Positions 7,995 through 15,742 of a DNA stretch of 64,000 bases are shown one piece after another. The first letter of the stretch is position 1. Every line of letters starts with the position of its first letter. The notes below the pieces were generated by a model. That model was not told the DNA's origin and made no database searches. It saw only the letters and a program-made list of their open reading frames with translations. This DNA is from Ectocarpus siliculosus (lineage: Eukaryota > Sar > Phaeophyceae > Ectocarpales > Ectocarpaceae), in contig FN649742.1 of assembly GCA_000310025.1 (NCBI GenBank), positions 4,605,600 through 4,669,599 of the forward strand, read 5' to 3'. A program made the translations under genes and the position numbers.

Positions 7995-10947
7995 TGCAAT
8001 CGGGGCCGGTTGTGTCCGTGTCTTGTGCTGGTAAAGGCAGCCGCGAAAGGAAATCCGCGTTGCCGTTTGCCGAACCTTTCCGATATTTCAGGGTGTAGGT
8101 GAAGTTGGACAGGAATTCGAGCCATCGTTGTACCCTGGCGTTGTGTTCTCCAACCTTGCCAATGCTCTCTAAGGCTTTGTGATCTGAATAGATGATGAAC
8201 TTGGTTGACCACAAATAGCCCCGAAGGCGCTTAATGGCCCAAACAATGCCACCAGCTTCCAGATCCAGAACAGTCCAGTTCCGCTCCGCCGGAAGAGTAG
8301 CGCGGCTGATGTACACAATGGGTCTTACCGAGCCATCGAGTTGTTCTTGTTCCAGGGAGGCTCCAAAGCCGTCAATGCACGCGTCGGAGCACAAACGGAG
8401 AGGAAGGCTGTTGTCCTCGACCGCAGCCCAATCCGGGAAGACCAAAATCGGGGGACGCGCGAGTTCGCTCAACAACGTTTTGACAACCTTGACCATGCCC
8501 GGGGTGTACTTGAAGGGGACGCCTTGTTTGAGAAGAGAGTTGAGAGGCCGCACCTTGGTGGCGAGATTCTGAAGGAATTTCCGGTAGTAGCTGAGGCCAC
8601 CGAGGAGGCTCCTAAGCTGCTTAACATTCGTCGGCGGCGGCATGTGCGTGAGCGCCCGAACCTTGACGCCATCAGGGCTAACCCCAGCCGGGGAGATGGT
8701 GTGACCGAGGAAATTGGCGTGGGTGGCGCCGACACGAGCCTTCCCTGGAGACAGCTTGAGGTTGTACTGGCGCAGCCGTTTGAAAAACTCGATCATGTTG
8801 AGCACGTGTCCCAGAGGTTCCTCATCGAAACAGATAACATCATCCAGATAGGCAAGCACACGCTCCAGACCGTGCACCACTCTGTTGATGACCTTGACGA
8901 ACCAAGACGGGCTTGCGTTGGCTCCTTGCGGCATCCGAAGCCATTCGAACAACTGCGTGGGAGTGCAAAAGGCGGTGAGCGGGACAGTGTCTTCGTCACA
9001 AACGATCTGGTGGAAGGCCGAATTGAGATCGAAGATGGAGAACACTTTCCCGGTGTAGAGAGAATCCAAGATACCGTCCACCCGAGGGAGAGGTTGTCCA
9101 TCCAAGTCCACCAGGGCGTTGAGTCGTTTGTAGTTGACGGTGATGCGAACCGATCCGTCCTTCTTGGGGATGACGACCAGGGGAGAAGCCCAGGGAGAAG
9201 TGGAATGCTGAATGAGCCCTGCCGCCAAATACTGGTCCAAGACGGCATCCACTTTCTTCTGCATTAACGGGTTAATACGATACGGGCGTGATGCGACGGG
9301 CTTCGTCCCTGCAGGGACAGAAAGAGTGAATGGCATGACGGTGCAGGAACCAAAATCGGTTTTCGAAGTAGAGAACACGTCAGAATACTCGATAAGGGCG
9401 TCGGCCAAACGATCAATAGCCTCCGGTGTCCATCCCGGGTTGTGTAGATCGAAAGCGATGTCGTGCATATGTGCGGGCAGCCTAGTCCACAATCGCAGAA
9501 AACTGGAGCGCTGGGCCTCGGAGAAGCGGTCAAGCAGTTTTTGTGGAGGCGGCTTCGGAGGAGGCGGGGCAGAGGCTGGGTCCGGAGAGCGGCGAGTCCC
9601 GGACTTGGGGCCAACGGCGTTGACCCGATGCGGTGATGTAGAGGACGGGGGGGCGGTGGGAGTCGAAGATGGAGCCGCCTTCAGGGTTTCTACCGGTACT
9701 CGTAATAGCGGTGCAGCAGACACGCCAAGAACGTCGCCCGGCTCCAATTCGGCACAACCTGCAAGGGGAATACGCTGAAGACCATGGGAAACAAATGCAT
9801 CGGGGGACGAAAGTGCACCCACTTCAGGTCGGAACGATACGAGATATTCGCCGATCAGCGCAGGCATGCCCGAAGAACGGACGAGGTCCACCTCAACAAG
9901 GGCAGGCTCCGGCCCCAAGGAAATGCCCGAGCTCCCTGCATATTTGAGGTGAAACGAAGAGGCAGGAGCGTCGTCGTGTGTAGCGTAAACACAAGCGCCA
10001 GCGGCGAAACGTGGAGAGAGCGTGAGCTCGCCCATAACCCGGCCGTCCGGTCCAGGGTGGGGGAGGGTGGTGAACACGCGAGAGTTGAACCGCATCCAGC
10101 TATCACGACCCAGAAGCACGGCGTGCCCCATGGCGGCATCTGGAACAACGCAGGCCCAGACCGCCAAAGAAGCGGTAGCTCGAGCTCCATGAAGAAAATT
10201 AACGGTGAGACGAACTGACCGAGTGGTCACAAGGGCGGGTCCATCACCAAACCCACCCCAACGACGAGAGGGCGAAACACGAACGCTGCCAGCTGTCAAG
10301 GCTCCAGCGGCGATCATGGCGGTGACCACGGAGTCGGACACAAAAGACGCAGGAGACCCAGAGTCCAGCAGTGCCACTCGCGCGAGTTGAGAAGTGGCTG
10401 TAGGTCCTCCATGTAGCAGAACCCGGGTGGTGTAAGAGTCCGAGTCCAACAGGAGCGTGCCGCCGACCAGATCGGGCCCGTGTTCCAGAAGAGGAGGTTG
10501 GTCTGCACAAGCGGAGGTCGAGGCCACCAGATGAACACCAGGAGCATGGTCCCCCGGAGCGTCCAAACGGAGACAAGCTGGGTCTTCACCCCGGTCCTCC
10601 CGTGACGACGAACCGGCCGCGGTAGCAACCTCGTGGATGCGTCTACGGCCATGGGGAAGAGGCTGCGAAATGGGGGGGGTGGGGGAAGTGGAGGCGGGGA
10701 GAGCTTCGCCAGACAGGGGATGATCCCGCAAAATGCGCCGAACTTCCATCAAAGCTTTTCCCAACAAGTTTTTACCGCTAGACGCCCACTTGGATGAAAT
10801 GCTAGCCTCCGGAAAGCATGCAGACATGCCGATACCCCAAACACGATCAAAGGGGCTGGCTTCCGCAAGGAGGCGGGTACCCGTCTCCAGTAAATGTTGT
10901 TTCATGTCGTGGTTCTGAGCGAATTTGGCATACGACCCCGTAAGCAC
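7783..10947 (-). CDS. Retrotransposon pol: NADAR C-terminal half, protease, RT, RNase H
   Basis: The listed start is a GTG inside a domain, not a true initiator. Residues 1-75 are the second half of a NADAR domain (EASPFDRVWGIG and NLLGKALMEVRRIL). An aspartic protease follows, with the DSGS active site at about 195-198. A Pro-rich spacer (about 425-475) leads into reverse transcriptase (about 540-730), with FDLNSAF near 639-645 and the YLDD active site at 700-703. RNase H (about 850-930) shows CSDA, a conserved Glu and YSDHKAL. The enzymes process the polyprotein and copy genomic RNA into DNA. It overlaps the linker frame (46 bp) upstream and the integrase frame (212 bp) downstream. All catalytic motifs look intact despite the frame changes. 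Confidence 0.95.
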   Translation of the reverse strand: MLTGSYAKFAQNHDMKQHLLETGTRLLAEASPFDRVWGIGMSACFPEASISSKWASSGKNLLGKALMEVRRILRDHPLSGEALPASTSPTPPISQPLPHGRRRIHEVATAAGSSSREDRGEDPACLRLDAPGDHAPGVHLVASTSACADQPPLLEHGPDLVGGTLLLDSDSYTTRVLLHGGPTATSQLARVALLDSGSPASFVSDSVVTAMIAAGALTAGSVRVSPSRRWGGFGDGPALVTTRSVRLTVNFLHGARATASLAVWACVVPDAAMGHAVLLGRDSWMRFNSRVFTTLPHPGPDGRVMGELTLSPRFAAGACVYATHDDAPASSFHLKYAGSSGISLGPEPALVEVDLVRSSGMPALIGEYLVSFRPEVGALSSPDAFVSHGLQRIPLAGCAELEPGDVLGVSAAPLLRVPVETLKAAPSSTPTAPPSSTSPHRVNAVGPKSGTRRSPDPASAPPPPKPPPQKLLDRFSEAQRSSFLRLWTRLPAHMHDIAFDLHNPGWTPEAIDRLADALIEYSDVFSTSKTDFGSCTVMPFTLSVPAGTKPVASRPYRINPLMQKKVDAVLDQYLAAGLIQHSTSPWASPLVVIPKKDGSVRITVNYKRLNALVDLDGQPLPRVDGILDSLYTGKVFSIFDLNSAFHQIVCDEDTVPLTAFCTPTQLFEWLRMPQGANASPSWFVKVINRVVHGLERVLAYLDDVICFDEEPLGHVLNMIEFFKRLRQYNLKLSPGKARVGATHANFLGHTISPAGVSPDGVKVRALTHMPPPTNVKQLRSLLGGLSYYRKFLQNLATKVRPLNSLLKQGVPFKYTPGMVKVVKTLLSELARPPILVFPDWAAVEDNSLPLRLCSDACIDGFGASLEQEQLDGSVRPIVYISRATLPAERNWTVLDLEAGGIVWAIKRLRGYLWSTKFIIYSDHKALESIGKVGEHNARVQRWLEFLSNFTYTLKYRKGSANGNADFLSRLPLPAQDTDTTGPDCIDGVDHAGVFLIRACGLNYHSSSTPEVGLGGLRPPCSAGVFSPPALQPSDFGGFSPSSPAPAGCSIELTD

Positions 10948-12080
10948 GATCTCTTCTCGACGACGCTCCCATTCGGCATAGTCAAAAGGACGTACGTTAC
11001 GACTAAGTACTTGTGTGTCTTAGGATCGGTTGCAGCCATGATTTTGTCATACGACGTCATATCCCCAAACAACTTCGCTTTTTCAGACATCATAAATTGC
11101 TCACCACATGAATAACGTACCCCCAGTACGTCAAAAGCCGAGGGAGTCCATTGCGAGAACACAGACGGAGGTTTCCAGAAGAGGAGGACGTCATCCGAAG
11201 CGTACTCGCATTTGTCATCAAACGGCGGAGCCGGTGCAGGGCAGAGGGGCAAAGAGCGGGCACCAGGCACGGGCGGGGGTGAGCCAAGCGGACGGGTCCT
11301 CATCTCCGACGGGGAGGACCCAGAAAGCGAGGGAGGAGCGGGCGAAGTCGTTCCGGTCCATGATCCGGAGGGCGGCCTACGAGCGGCGGCTCCGGCGAGG
11401 TCAATGTTAGCAGAGGCCATTCGGCTATGAGAGACCCGTTCGTTAGGAGCAGTATTTCCTGCGGCAGACGGATGTGTGTGAATGGACGCAGGGCGCTCTG
11501 GACTACTCCCCCGTGACAAAGGAGCCGAACCTTCCACAGAATGGTGGGCACTACCATCCGATCCCGATGGCAGTGGTGCAGTCAGCACGTTGTGGGCAGC
11601 AGAGGAAGACGCATTCGTATCAGGTGCTGTCACACGGGGGCAGCGGACGGTCGAAGACAACGAAAGCTGCGAAAGAGAAGGAGAATCGACGGGATCCCCG
11701 GCGAATGTAGAAGAAGGCTCGTGTGCTATCCGAGAAGAGGCCCGGCTGACAACACCAGAAGAGTCTTGGCGAACAGTAGTAGACGAGGTTCTTGTTCCTT
11801 CTGTAACCCGAGACGACGAGGTGAGCAGGGGTGAACCGCTCGACGTCTTACCTCCCTGTCGCCCATACCACAAAGGTTGTGCCGGAGTGGGTTTGTCATG
11901 TCCAATACCAGCAGACGATGAGGCGGGCGACGAGGAGGCGGGCCGAGAAACTAAACGTGATTTGGGGACATCGGGAGTATCCAAAGAAGTAGGCTGTACA
12001 CGAACATCTTGGGAGACTCCAAAAGGGTGCACGGTGGTTGCTGTTGACGGTAGTACCGGCTGAACTCCGCCATCGGCAAG
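10902..12080 (-). CDS. Linker frame ending in the N-terminal half of a NADAR domain
   Basis: In frame with the short post-Gag frame (12081-12287), from which it is separated by one TGA (12081-12083). About 270 residues are Ser/Pro-rich and disordered. The last 110 residues match the start of NADAR (DUF1768) domains: DVLLFWKPPSVFSQW, GVRYSCGEQFMM, KAKLFGD and ATDPKTHK. The match then stops, and continues one frame over in pol from about 10995. A single missing base near 10990-11000 would account for the switch; programmed -1 shifting is the alternative. NADAR proteins hydrolyse or bind ADP-ribose/NAD-type N-glycosidic substrates (YbiA family). I do not know NADAR as a standard part of Ty3/gypsy polyproteins. 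Confidence 0.8.
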   Translation of the reverse strand, partial: LADGGVQPVLPSTATTVHPFGVSQDVRVQPTSLDTPDVPKSRLVSRPASSSPASSSAGIGHDKPTPAQPLWYGRQGGKTSSGSPLLTSSSRVTEGTRTSSTTVRQDSSGVVSRASSRIAHEPSSTFAGDPVDSPSLSQLSLSSTVRCPRVTAPDTNASSSAAHNVLTAPLPSGSDGSAHHSVEGSAPLSRGSSPERPASIHTHPSAAGNTAPNERVSHSRMASANIDLAGAAARRPPSGSWTGTTSPAPPSLSGSSPSEMRTRPLGSPPPVPGARSLPLCPAPAPPFDDKCEYASDDVLLFWKPPSVFSQWTPSAFDVLGVRYSCGEQFMMSEKAKLFGDMTSYDKIMAATDPKTHKYLVVTYVLLTMPNGSVVEKRSCLRGRMPNSLRTTT

Positions 12081-12287
12081 TCATTTCTTACCCTTCCAGC
12101 CCCTCTTAGCCGAAGTGGAAGTCTCCGACGAGGATTCTGTGTGTGAGGACTGTTTCATGTCCGATGTGTCAAATGAGCGGCGGGCTCGTCCGGAGGAGTG
12201 ATTACGGGGTGGGTTGCGTCCTGTAGGGCGTCTATACGAGGTCATGCGCTTTTTCCACCGACTCCAAAGTGCGGGATCTTTTTCCAT
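12081..12287 (-). CDS. Short post-Gag frame reached by a possible -1 shift
   Basis: A basic and serine-rich stretch that overlaps the Gag 3' end. Just before the Gag stop (TGA, 12242-12244) the minus strand reads GGTGGAAAAAGCGCATGA. Slippage by -1 on the A run would move ribosomes into this frame two codons before termination. The heptamer is not a canonical X-XXY-YYZ site. The frame ends at TGA followed by C, and the same frame is open again directly after. Readthrough, sequencing error or decay cannot be separated from the sequence alone. Confidence 0.5.
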   Translation of the reverse strand: MEKDPALWSRWKKRMTSYRRPTGRNPPRNHSSGRARRSFDTSDMKQSSHTESSSETSTSAKRGWKGKK

Positions 12288-15200
12288 GCAGGCTTGATGT
12301 CATTGTTAAGCAGGCCTGTGGCGTTAATGAAACCACGAGTACAGGATTTGAAGGAGTGATCTTCGCCTAAGCAGTTGAGGCACTTGCCCTTGTACAGCCG
12401 AAGCGCGTTGCGGCGGTCTTCAGCTGAGACCAAGGGGGTGAACAATGGCGGATCATTCTTGGTTAGAGCCATCTCACTAGCGACATTGTACACCTCTTGA
12501 AAGTGTCCTTGCAACGGCCAGTCGCTGTAGTGCAACAGAAAAGGGTCCCGATCATCATTAGGCAGAGGGTCAACACTCATCACCGCAGCCGAAGAACCTC
12601 GGCTCCACGAAGGGGTCACCGACGAATGCAACGCCGAAGAAGCTACAGCACGCGAAACAGCAGACGCACTCCGAGCATTCGTGGAAGACACCGAAAAAAA
12701 ATCGTCCCCATGTACCGCCGGCGTGTGCGCGAATGCACGCTTGTCCAACACATCCCACATATCGTCCAAGCACGAAGCATGTCGCCCAAAAGGGGCTTCC
12801 ATGGAGAGCTGCTCATCCTTGTACACCTGTCCAGACACTACGGGAAACTGCTTCAACATGGAGTCTCGAACAGCTATCTGCACTTGCGCATCCGAAGGCT
12901 TGAACGCGTGGTGAGAAACCATGACGGTCATGGCCAGAGCCTTACAGCGACGAATGTATTCTCCGTAAGTCTCGCCGGTGGACACGCCAAAACTACGAAG
13001 ACGATCAATCCCCGAGCTCTTGTCTTGAGTGTCCCAGGCAGCCGCCAATTTCTGGATGAAGAACGCGTACGTCGAGGGCCCGGCCGGTGCCTTGCGCAGA
13101 TGGTTTTCTACCTGTTGGAAAGTGGCATCAAGAAATTCCAGCGTGGCACGGTTGGTGGTTTGACCTTCAACGACAGCAGCACGAACACGTTTGCGCAACA
13201 ACGGAAGCCATCCTGCGACCCAGGTGGAGGAAGTGAAAGTCTGCTTGCGTTTGACGTCGCTTTTGTTGAGGATCTCGGTGACCACGCCCTTGCAGCTAGA
13301 CGCGAAACGAGCAAATTCATCGGGATCAGAACCAAGGGGCAAGCGTGTGACACTATCAAGTTGTTCCGGCTTCAGTTTGTCCATCTTGTCTTGAATGCGA
13401 ATGGTGTCGGCCTCCGCTGCAGCGGCGTCCGCGGCGTCCAAAGCCTCCTGCCGCGCTCTCGCCCCCGTGGAAGACAAAGGCAAGCTAGCATCATCCGGAG
13501 GCAACGGTGATGTCGCGTGGGCCGGTGACGCGATGACGTGGCCGGTCGCCAAGCAAGGATCGAGCAGGATAGACGGACGCGGGAGGGGGGGGGGCACCAC
13601 CAAAGGCTGTTGTGGCAGAGCTGGGGCGGTCGACGCTGATGGCACCACCAAAGGCTGTTGCGGCAGAGCTGGAGCGGGCGACTCTGATGGCACCACCAAA
13701 GGCTGTTGCGGCAGAGCTGGGGCGGTCGGCGCTGATGACGATGACACTGCCGTGGCCCTGGCAGCCGCCTCTTCATGAACCTCGTGCCCTGGACGAACTC
13801 CCGAGGAACTCGAAGCGTGGTCTTGCAGTGGTGCCAAATGCGCTCGTGACGAAAAAGGTGGGGCAGAAAATGGTATGCTAGGGGCGTTCGAGGGCACAGA
13901 AGGTGGTACATTCGAGTCGGCAGCAGCATCCACAACTTGGCCAGGCGTTTGCGCGCGCAGGAGAGTGAGCACTTGTTCCAACAGCATTTCAGTACGGGAA
14001 GCCGAAGTCGAGGCGTGTGATGCAGCATTGTGCGGTGAACCAACCCGTTCGTCCAAAGGCAAGGAAGATGTGGGCGGATCTACGACGGTGTGTGTAGGGG
14101 CATGGCTTTTAACCGCGGCGGAATGTTCACGAAGTTGCATGTTGGCAAGTTTGAACGCCAAGGTAGACACGGGCGGCGGTCCTACATCAGCGGGGGGGCG
14201 CAAAACCCGTGGCGAAGAACAGAGAGAACCATCTTCTGAGGCATTCTTGCGTTCCCCCAACAGCCCAGAACTACGAAAATCACACCGATCATACTGCACT
14301 TGCCTGCGACCCCGACCTGACTTCCGTCGCCCTTTGCCCCCTCGACCGCTGTCCGAGCTGGTCGCCCTGCTGTTGCCCCCGCTCCTCGTCGGGCTCCGGC
14401 TGCGGCTACGCCTACGCGAAGGCGTGTTGCTCCCGCGACGGTCGCTGTTCCGGCTGCGACCACGCCGAGACGAAGGCGCGTGACGTTGCTGTCGGTCGGT
14501 GCTCCGGCTCCGGCTCCGGCTCCGGCTCTCGCGGTGTCGACGCTTGGACGAAGATCTGGGAGGTTGGGTTCCCGCGTACCCCCGCCCGCCATCTTCGACA
14601 CCCGGCCCTCGCGAAGTGCGCTCGGCCGTCCCGCTCTTGTCCGTGGGGGCTTGATCACCCCAACGGCTCCTCCGGCTGGTGGAGGCAGGAGCCGCCGACA
14701 GACTGTAGTCCTTGGTCCCTCCGGAAGCATGGACACGGCTTGCAGAATCCTGCTGAGGGAGCTGCAGATCATGCTGAAAATCTTCGTTAGTTGCAGTACG
14801 AGCTAGCGGCAACCGAATTCCCCCATTGTGTACCACCACCGCTGTTCCCTGGGGACCCTCGGTGAAAGAAGCCCTACGGAGAGCAGACACTAACCGAAAC
14901 ACACTCTGTCGTAAGGACGGTTCAAGCTGGTCGAGGAATGGACTCGATACAAGATGTGCAAAACCACGGTCTGTATAAGAATCGGGACAGCGGTCACGCA
15001 CAATTTGTTGGAGACCAGCCCACGCAAAAAGGGCACTAGTTCGATCAGCATCATGGAAGGTGATCACGTGTGTGGGCGTGGAAAGGGGACGGGACAGGAC
15101 CGCTGTGTCTTCCGCGTGAAACCTGTACTCCTCGGCTTCGTCGTCCGACGCGCCGTCGGCATCCCCGGCCGGCCTACCCAGCGTCACAGAAAACTGGGGA

Positions 15201-15742
15201 GCAGCAGCCACTTCCGGAGCCGCCTGGGGCGTGGGAGGGGGCACGACACGACGATGGGCGGGTCGCGAAAGCAAAGTTGAAGCTTGCGGCCGGTGCTCGA
15301 GGTCCTCCAGCCGTGATCGGAGCGCCCCCTGCTTCGCCCTAGCAGCCCGAACATACTCCTCGCGCGCCGCTAGTTCCGCTTTCTTCTGCGCAGCAGCCCG
15401 AGCAGCCTCGCGCTCCTCCTCCTGCTTCCTCGCAGCCTCCGCCAGAGCAGCCTGACGCTCCTCCTCCTGCTTCCTCGCAGCTTCCGCCAGAGCAGCCTCA
15501 CGCTCCTTCGCCTGCTTCCTCGCAGCCTCCGCCAGAGCAGCCTGACGCTCCTCCTCCTGCTTCCTCGCATCATCCGCCAGAGCAGCCTCACGCTCCTCCA
15601 GCAGCTTCCGCTCTTCCGCCGCCGCTACATATGCGAAGGTGTACCGATTCTGGTAAAAGTCAATCGACGGATACCCTGCGAATCGGGTCCTCCTTAACAC
15701 AGGCTCAACAAGACAGTTTGGTAGCTGTCTTGTGTGTCTCAT
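12242..15742 (-). CDS. Retrotransposon Gag with coiled coil, RS-rich region and CCHC knuckle
   Basis: An open frame of 1166 codons. The first ATG (15742) lies outside the element in flanking DNA, and the frame crosses the 5' terminal repeat, so the true start is uncertain; the next in-frame Met is hundreds of residues in. Residues 42-150 are an Ala/Glu/Arg-rich coiled coil built of five 15-residue repeats. A region near 390-500 is full of RS/SR dipeptides, like SR splicing proteins. Three 16-residue ALPQQPLVV repeats follow. The central-to-late part (about 830-1000) resembles a retrotransposon capsid domain. The C-terminus has one CX2CX4HX4C zinc knuckle at about 1121-1134. Gag packages the RNA into particles. 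The length is well above that of usual Gag proteins. Confidence 0.85.
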   Translation of the reverse strand: MRHTRQLPNCLVEPVLRRTRFAGYPSIDFYQNRYTFAYVAAAEERKLLEEREAALADDARKQEEERQAALAEAARKQAKEREAALAEAARKQEEERQAALAEAARKQEEEREAARAAAQKKAELAAREEYVRAARAKQGALRSRLEDLEHRPQASTLLSRPAHRRVVPPPTPQAAPEVAAAPQFSVTLGRPAGDADGASDDEAEEYRFHAEDTAVLSRPLSTPTHVITFHDADRTSALFAWAGLQQIVRDRCPDSYTDRGFAHLVSSPFLDQLEPSLRQSVFRLVSALRRASFTEGPQGTAVVVHNGGIRLPLARTATNEDFQHDLQLPQQDSASRVHASGGTKDYSLSAAPASTSRRSRWGDQAPTDKSGTAERTSRGPGVEDGGRGYAGTQPPRSSSKRRHRESRSRSRSRSTDRQQRHAPSSRRGRSRNSDRRGSNTPSRRRSRSRSPTRSGGNSRATSSDSGRGGKGRRKSGRGRRQVQYDRCDFRSSGLLGERKNASEDGSLCSSPRVLRPPADVGPPPVSTLAFKLANMQLREHSAAVKSHAPTHTVVDPPTSSLPLDERVGSPHNAASHASTSASRTEMLLEQVLTLLRAQTPGQVVDAAADSNVPPSVPSNAPSIPFSAPPFSSRAHLAPLQDHASSSSGVRPGHEVHEEAAARATAVSSSSAPTAPALPQQPLVVPSESPAPALPQQPLVVPSASTAPALPQQPLVVPPPLPRPSILLDPCLATGHVIASPAHATSPLPPDDASLPLSSTGARARQEALDAADAAAAEADTIRIQDKMDKLKPEQLDSVTRLPLGSDPDEFARFASSCKGVVTEILNKSDVKRKQTFTSSTWVAGWLPLLRKRVRAAVVEGQTTNRATLEFLDATFQQVENHLRKAPAGPSTYAFFIQKLAAAWDTQDKSSGIDRLRSFGVSTGETYGEYIRRCKALAMTVMVSHHAFKPSDAQVQIAVRDSMLKQFPVVSGQVYKDEQLSMEAPFGRHASCLDDMWDVLDKRAFAHTPAVHGDDFFSVSSTNARSASAVSRAVASSALHSSVTPSWSRGSSAAVMSVDPLPNDDRDPFLLHYSDWPLQGHFQEVYNVASEMALTKNDPPLFTPLVSAEDRRNALRLYKGKCLNCLGEDHSFKSCTRGFINATGLLNNDIKPAWKKIPHFGVGGKSA
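13594..13737 (-). repeat. 48-bp tandem repeat in Gag (three copies)
   Basis: Three 48-bp units, each starting GCACCACCAAAGGCTGTTG on the plus strand. They encode a 16-residue Ala/Pro/Gln/Val repeat in a disordered part of Gag. They preserve frame. Confidence 0.9.
15377..15604 (-). repeat. 45-bp tandem repeat encoding 15-residue coiled-coil units
   Basis: Five copies in Gag. Each unit encodes a variant of EREAALAEAARKQEE. The copies differ by single substitutions. The 15-residue period lets the helix gain length in near-heptad register. Confidence 0.85.
15632..15699 (-). repeat. 5' terminal direct repeat (short LTR, 68 bp)
   Basis: Identical to 3265-3332 over all 68 bases; a 69th matching base (C) is shared by both flanks. 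On the minus strand it begins TGTTAAGGAGG and ends CACCTTCGCA, so it has the TG..CA ends typical of LTRs. It is far shorter than normal LTRs of 200 bp or more. No TGG-starting tRNA primer-binding site follows it; the next bases on the minus strand are TATGTAGCGGCGG. The Gag reading frame runs straight through it. Confidence 0.75.
15700..15703. other. Target-site duplication, right copy (CAGG)
   Basis: Partner of 3261-3264, directly outside the right-hand terminal repeat. Confidence 0.55.

Larger units (their letters stand above)
3265..15699 (-). mobile_element. Ty3/gypsy-type LTR retrotransposon carrying a NADAR domain
   Basis: A 12.4-kb element read on the minus strand. Order from its 5' end (high coordinates): 68-bp terminal repeat (15632-15699), Gag with coiled coil, RS-rich region and CCHC knuckle (to 12242), a linker reading frame ending in the first half of a NADAR domain (12080-10902), pol with the second NADAR half, aspartic protease, reverse transcriptase and RNase H (10947-7783), integrase (7994-4950), a 1.6-kb 3' region with a 50-bp tandem repeat, a purine-rich tract, and the second 68-bp repeat (3265-3332). 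The order protease-RT-RNase H-integrase is that of Ty3/gypsy (Metaviridae-type) elements. The terminal repeats are identical, which suggests recent insertion, yet the coding region changes frame three times and crosses one TGA. Confidence 0.92.
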
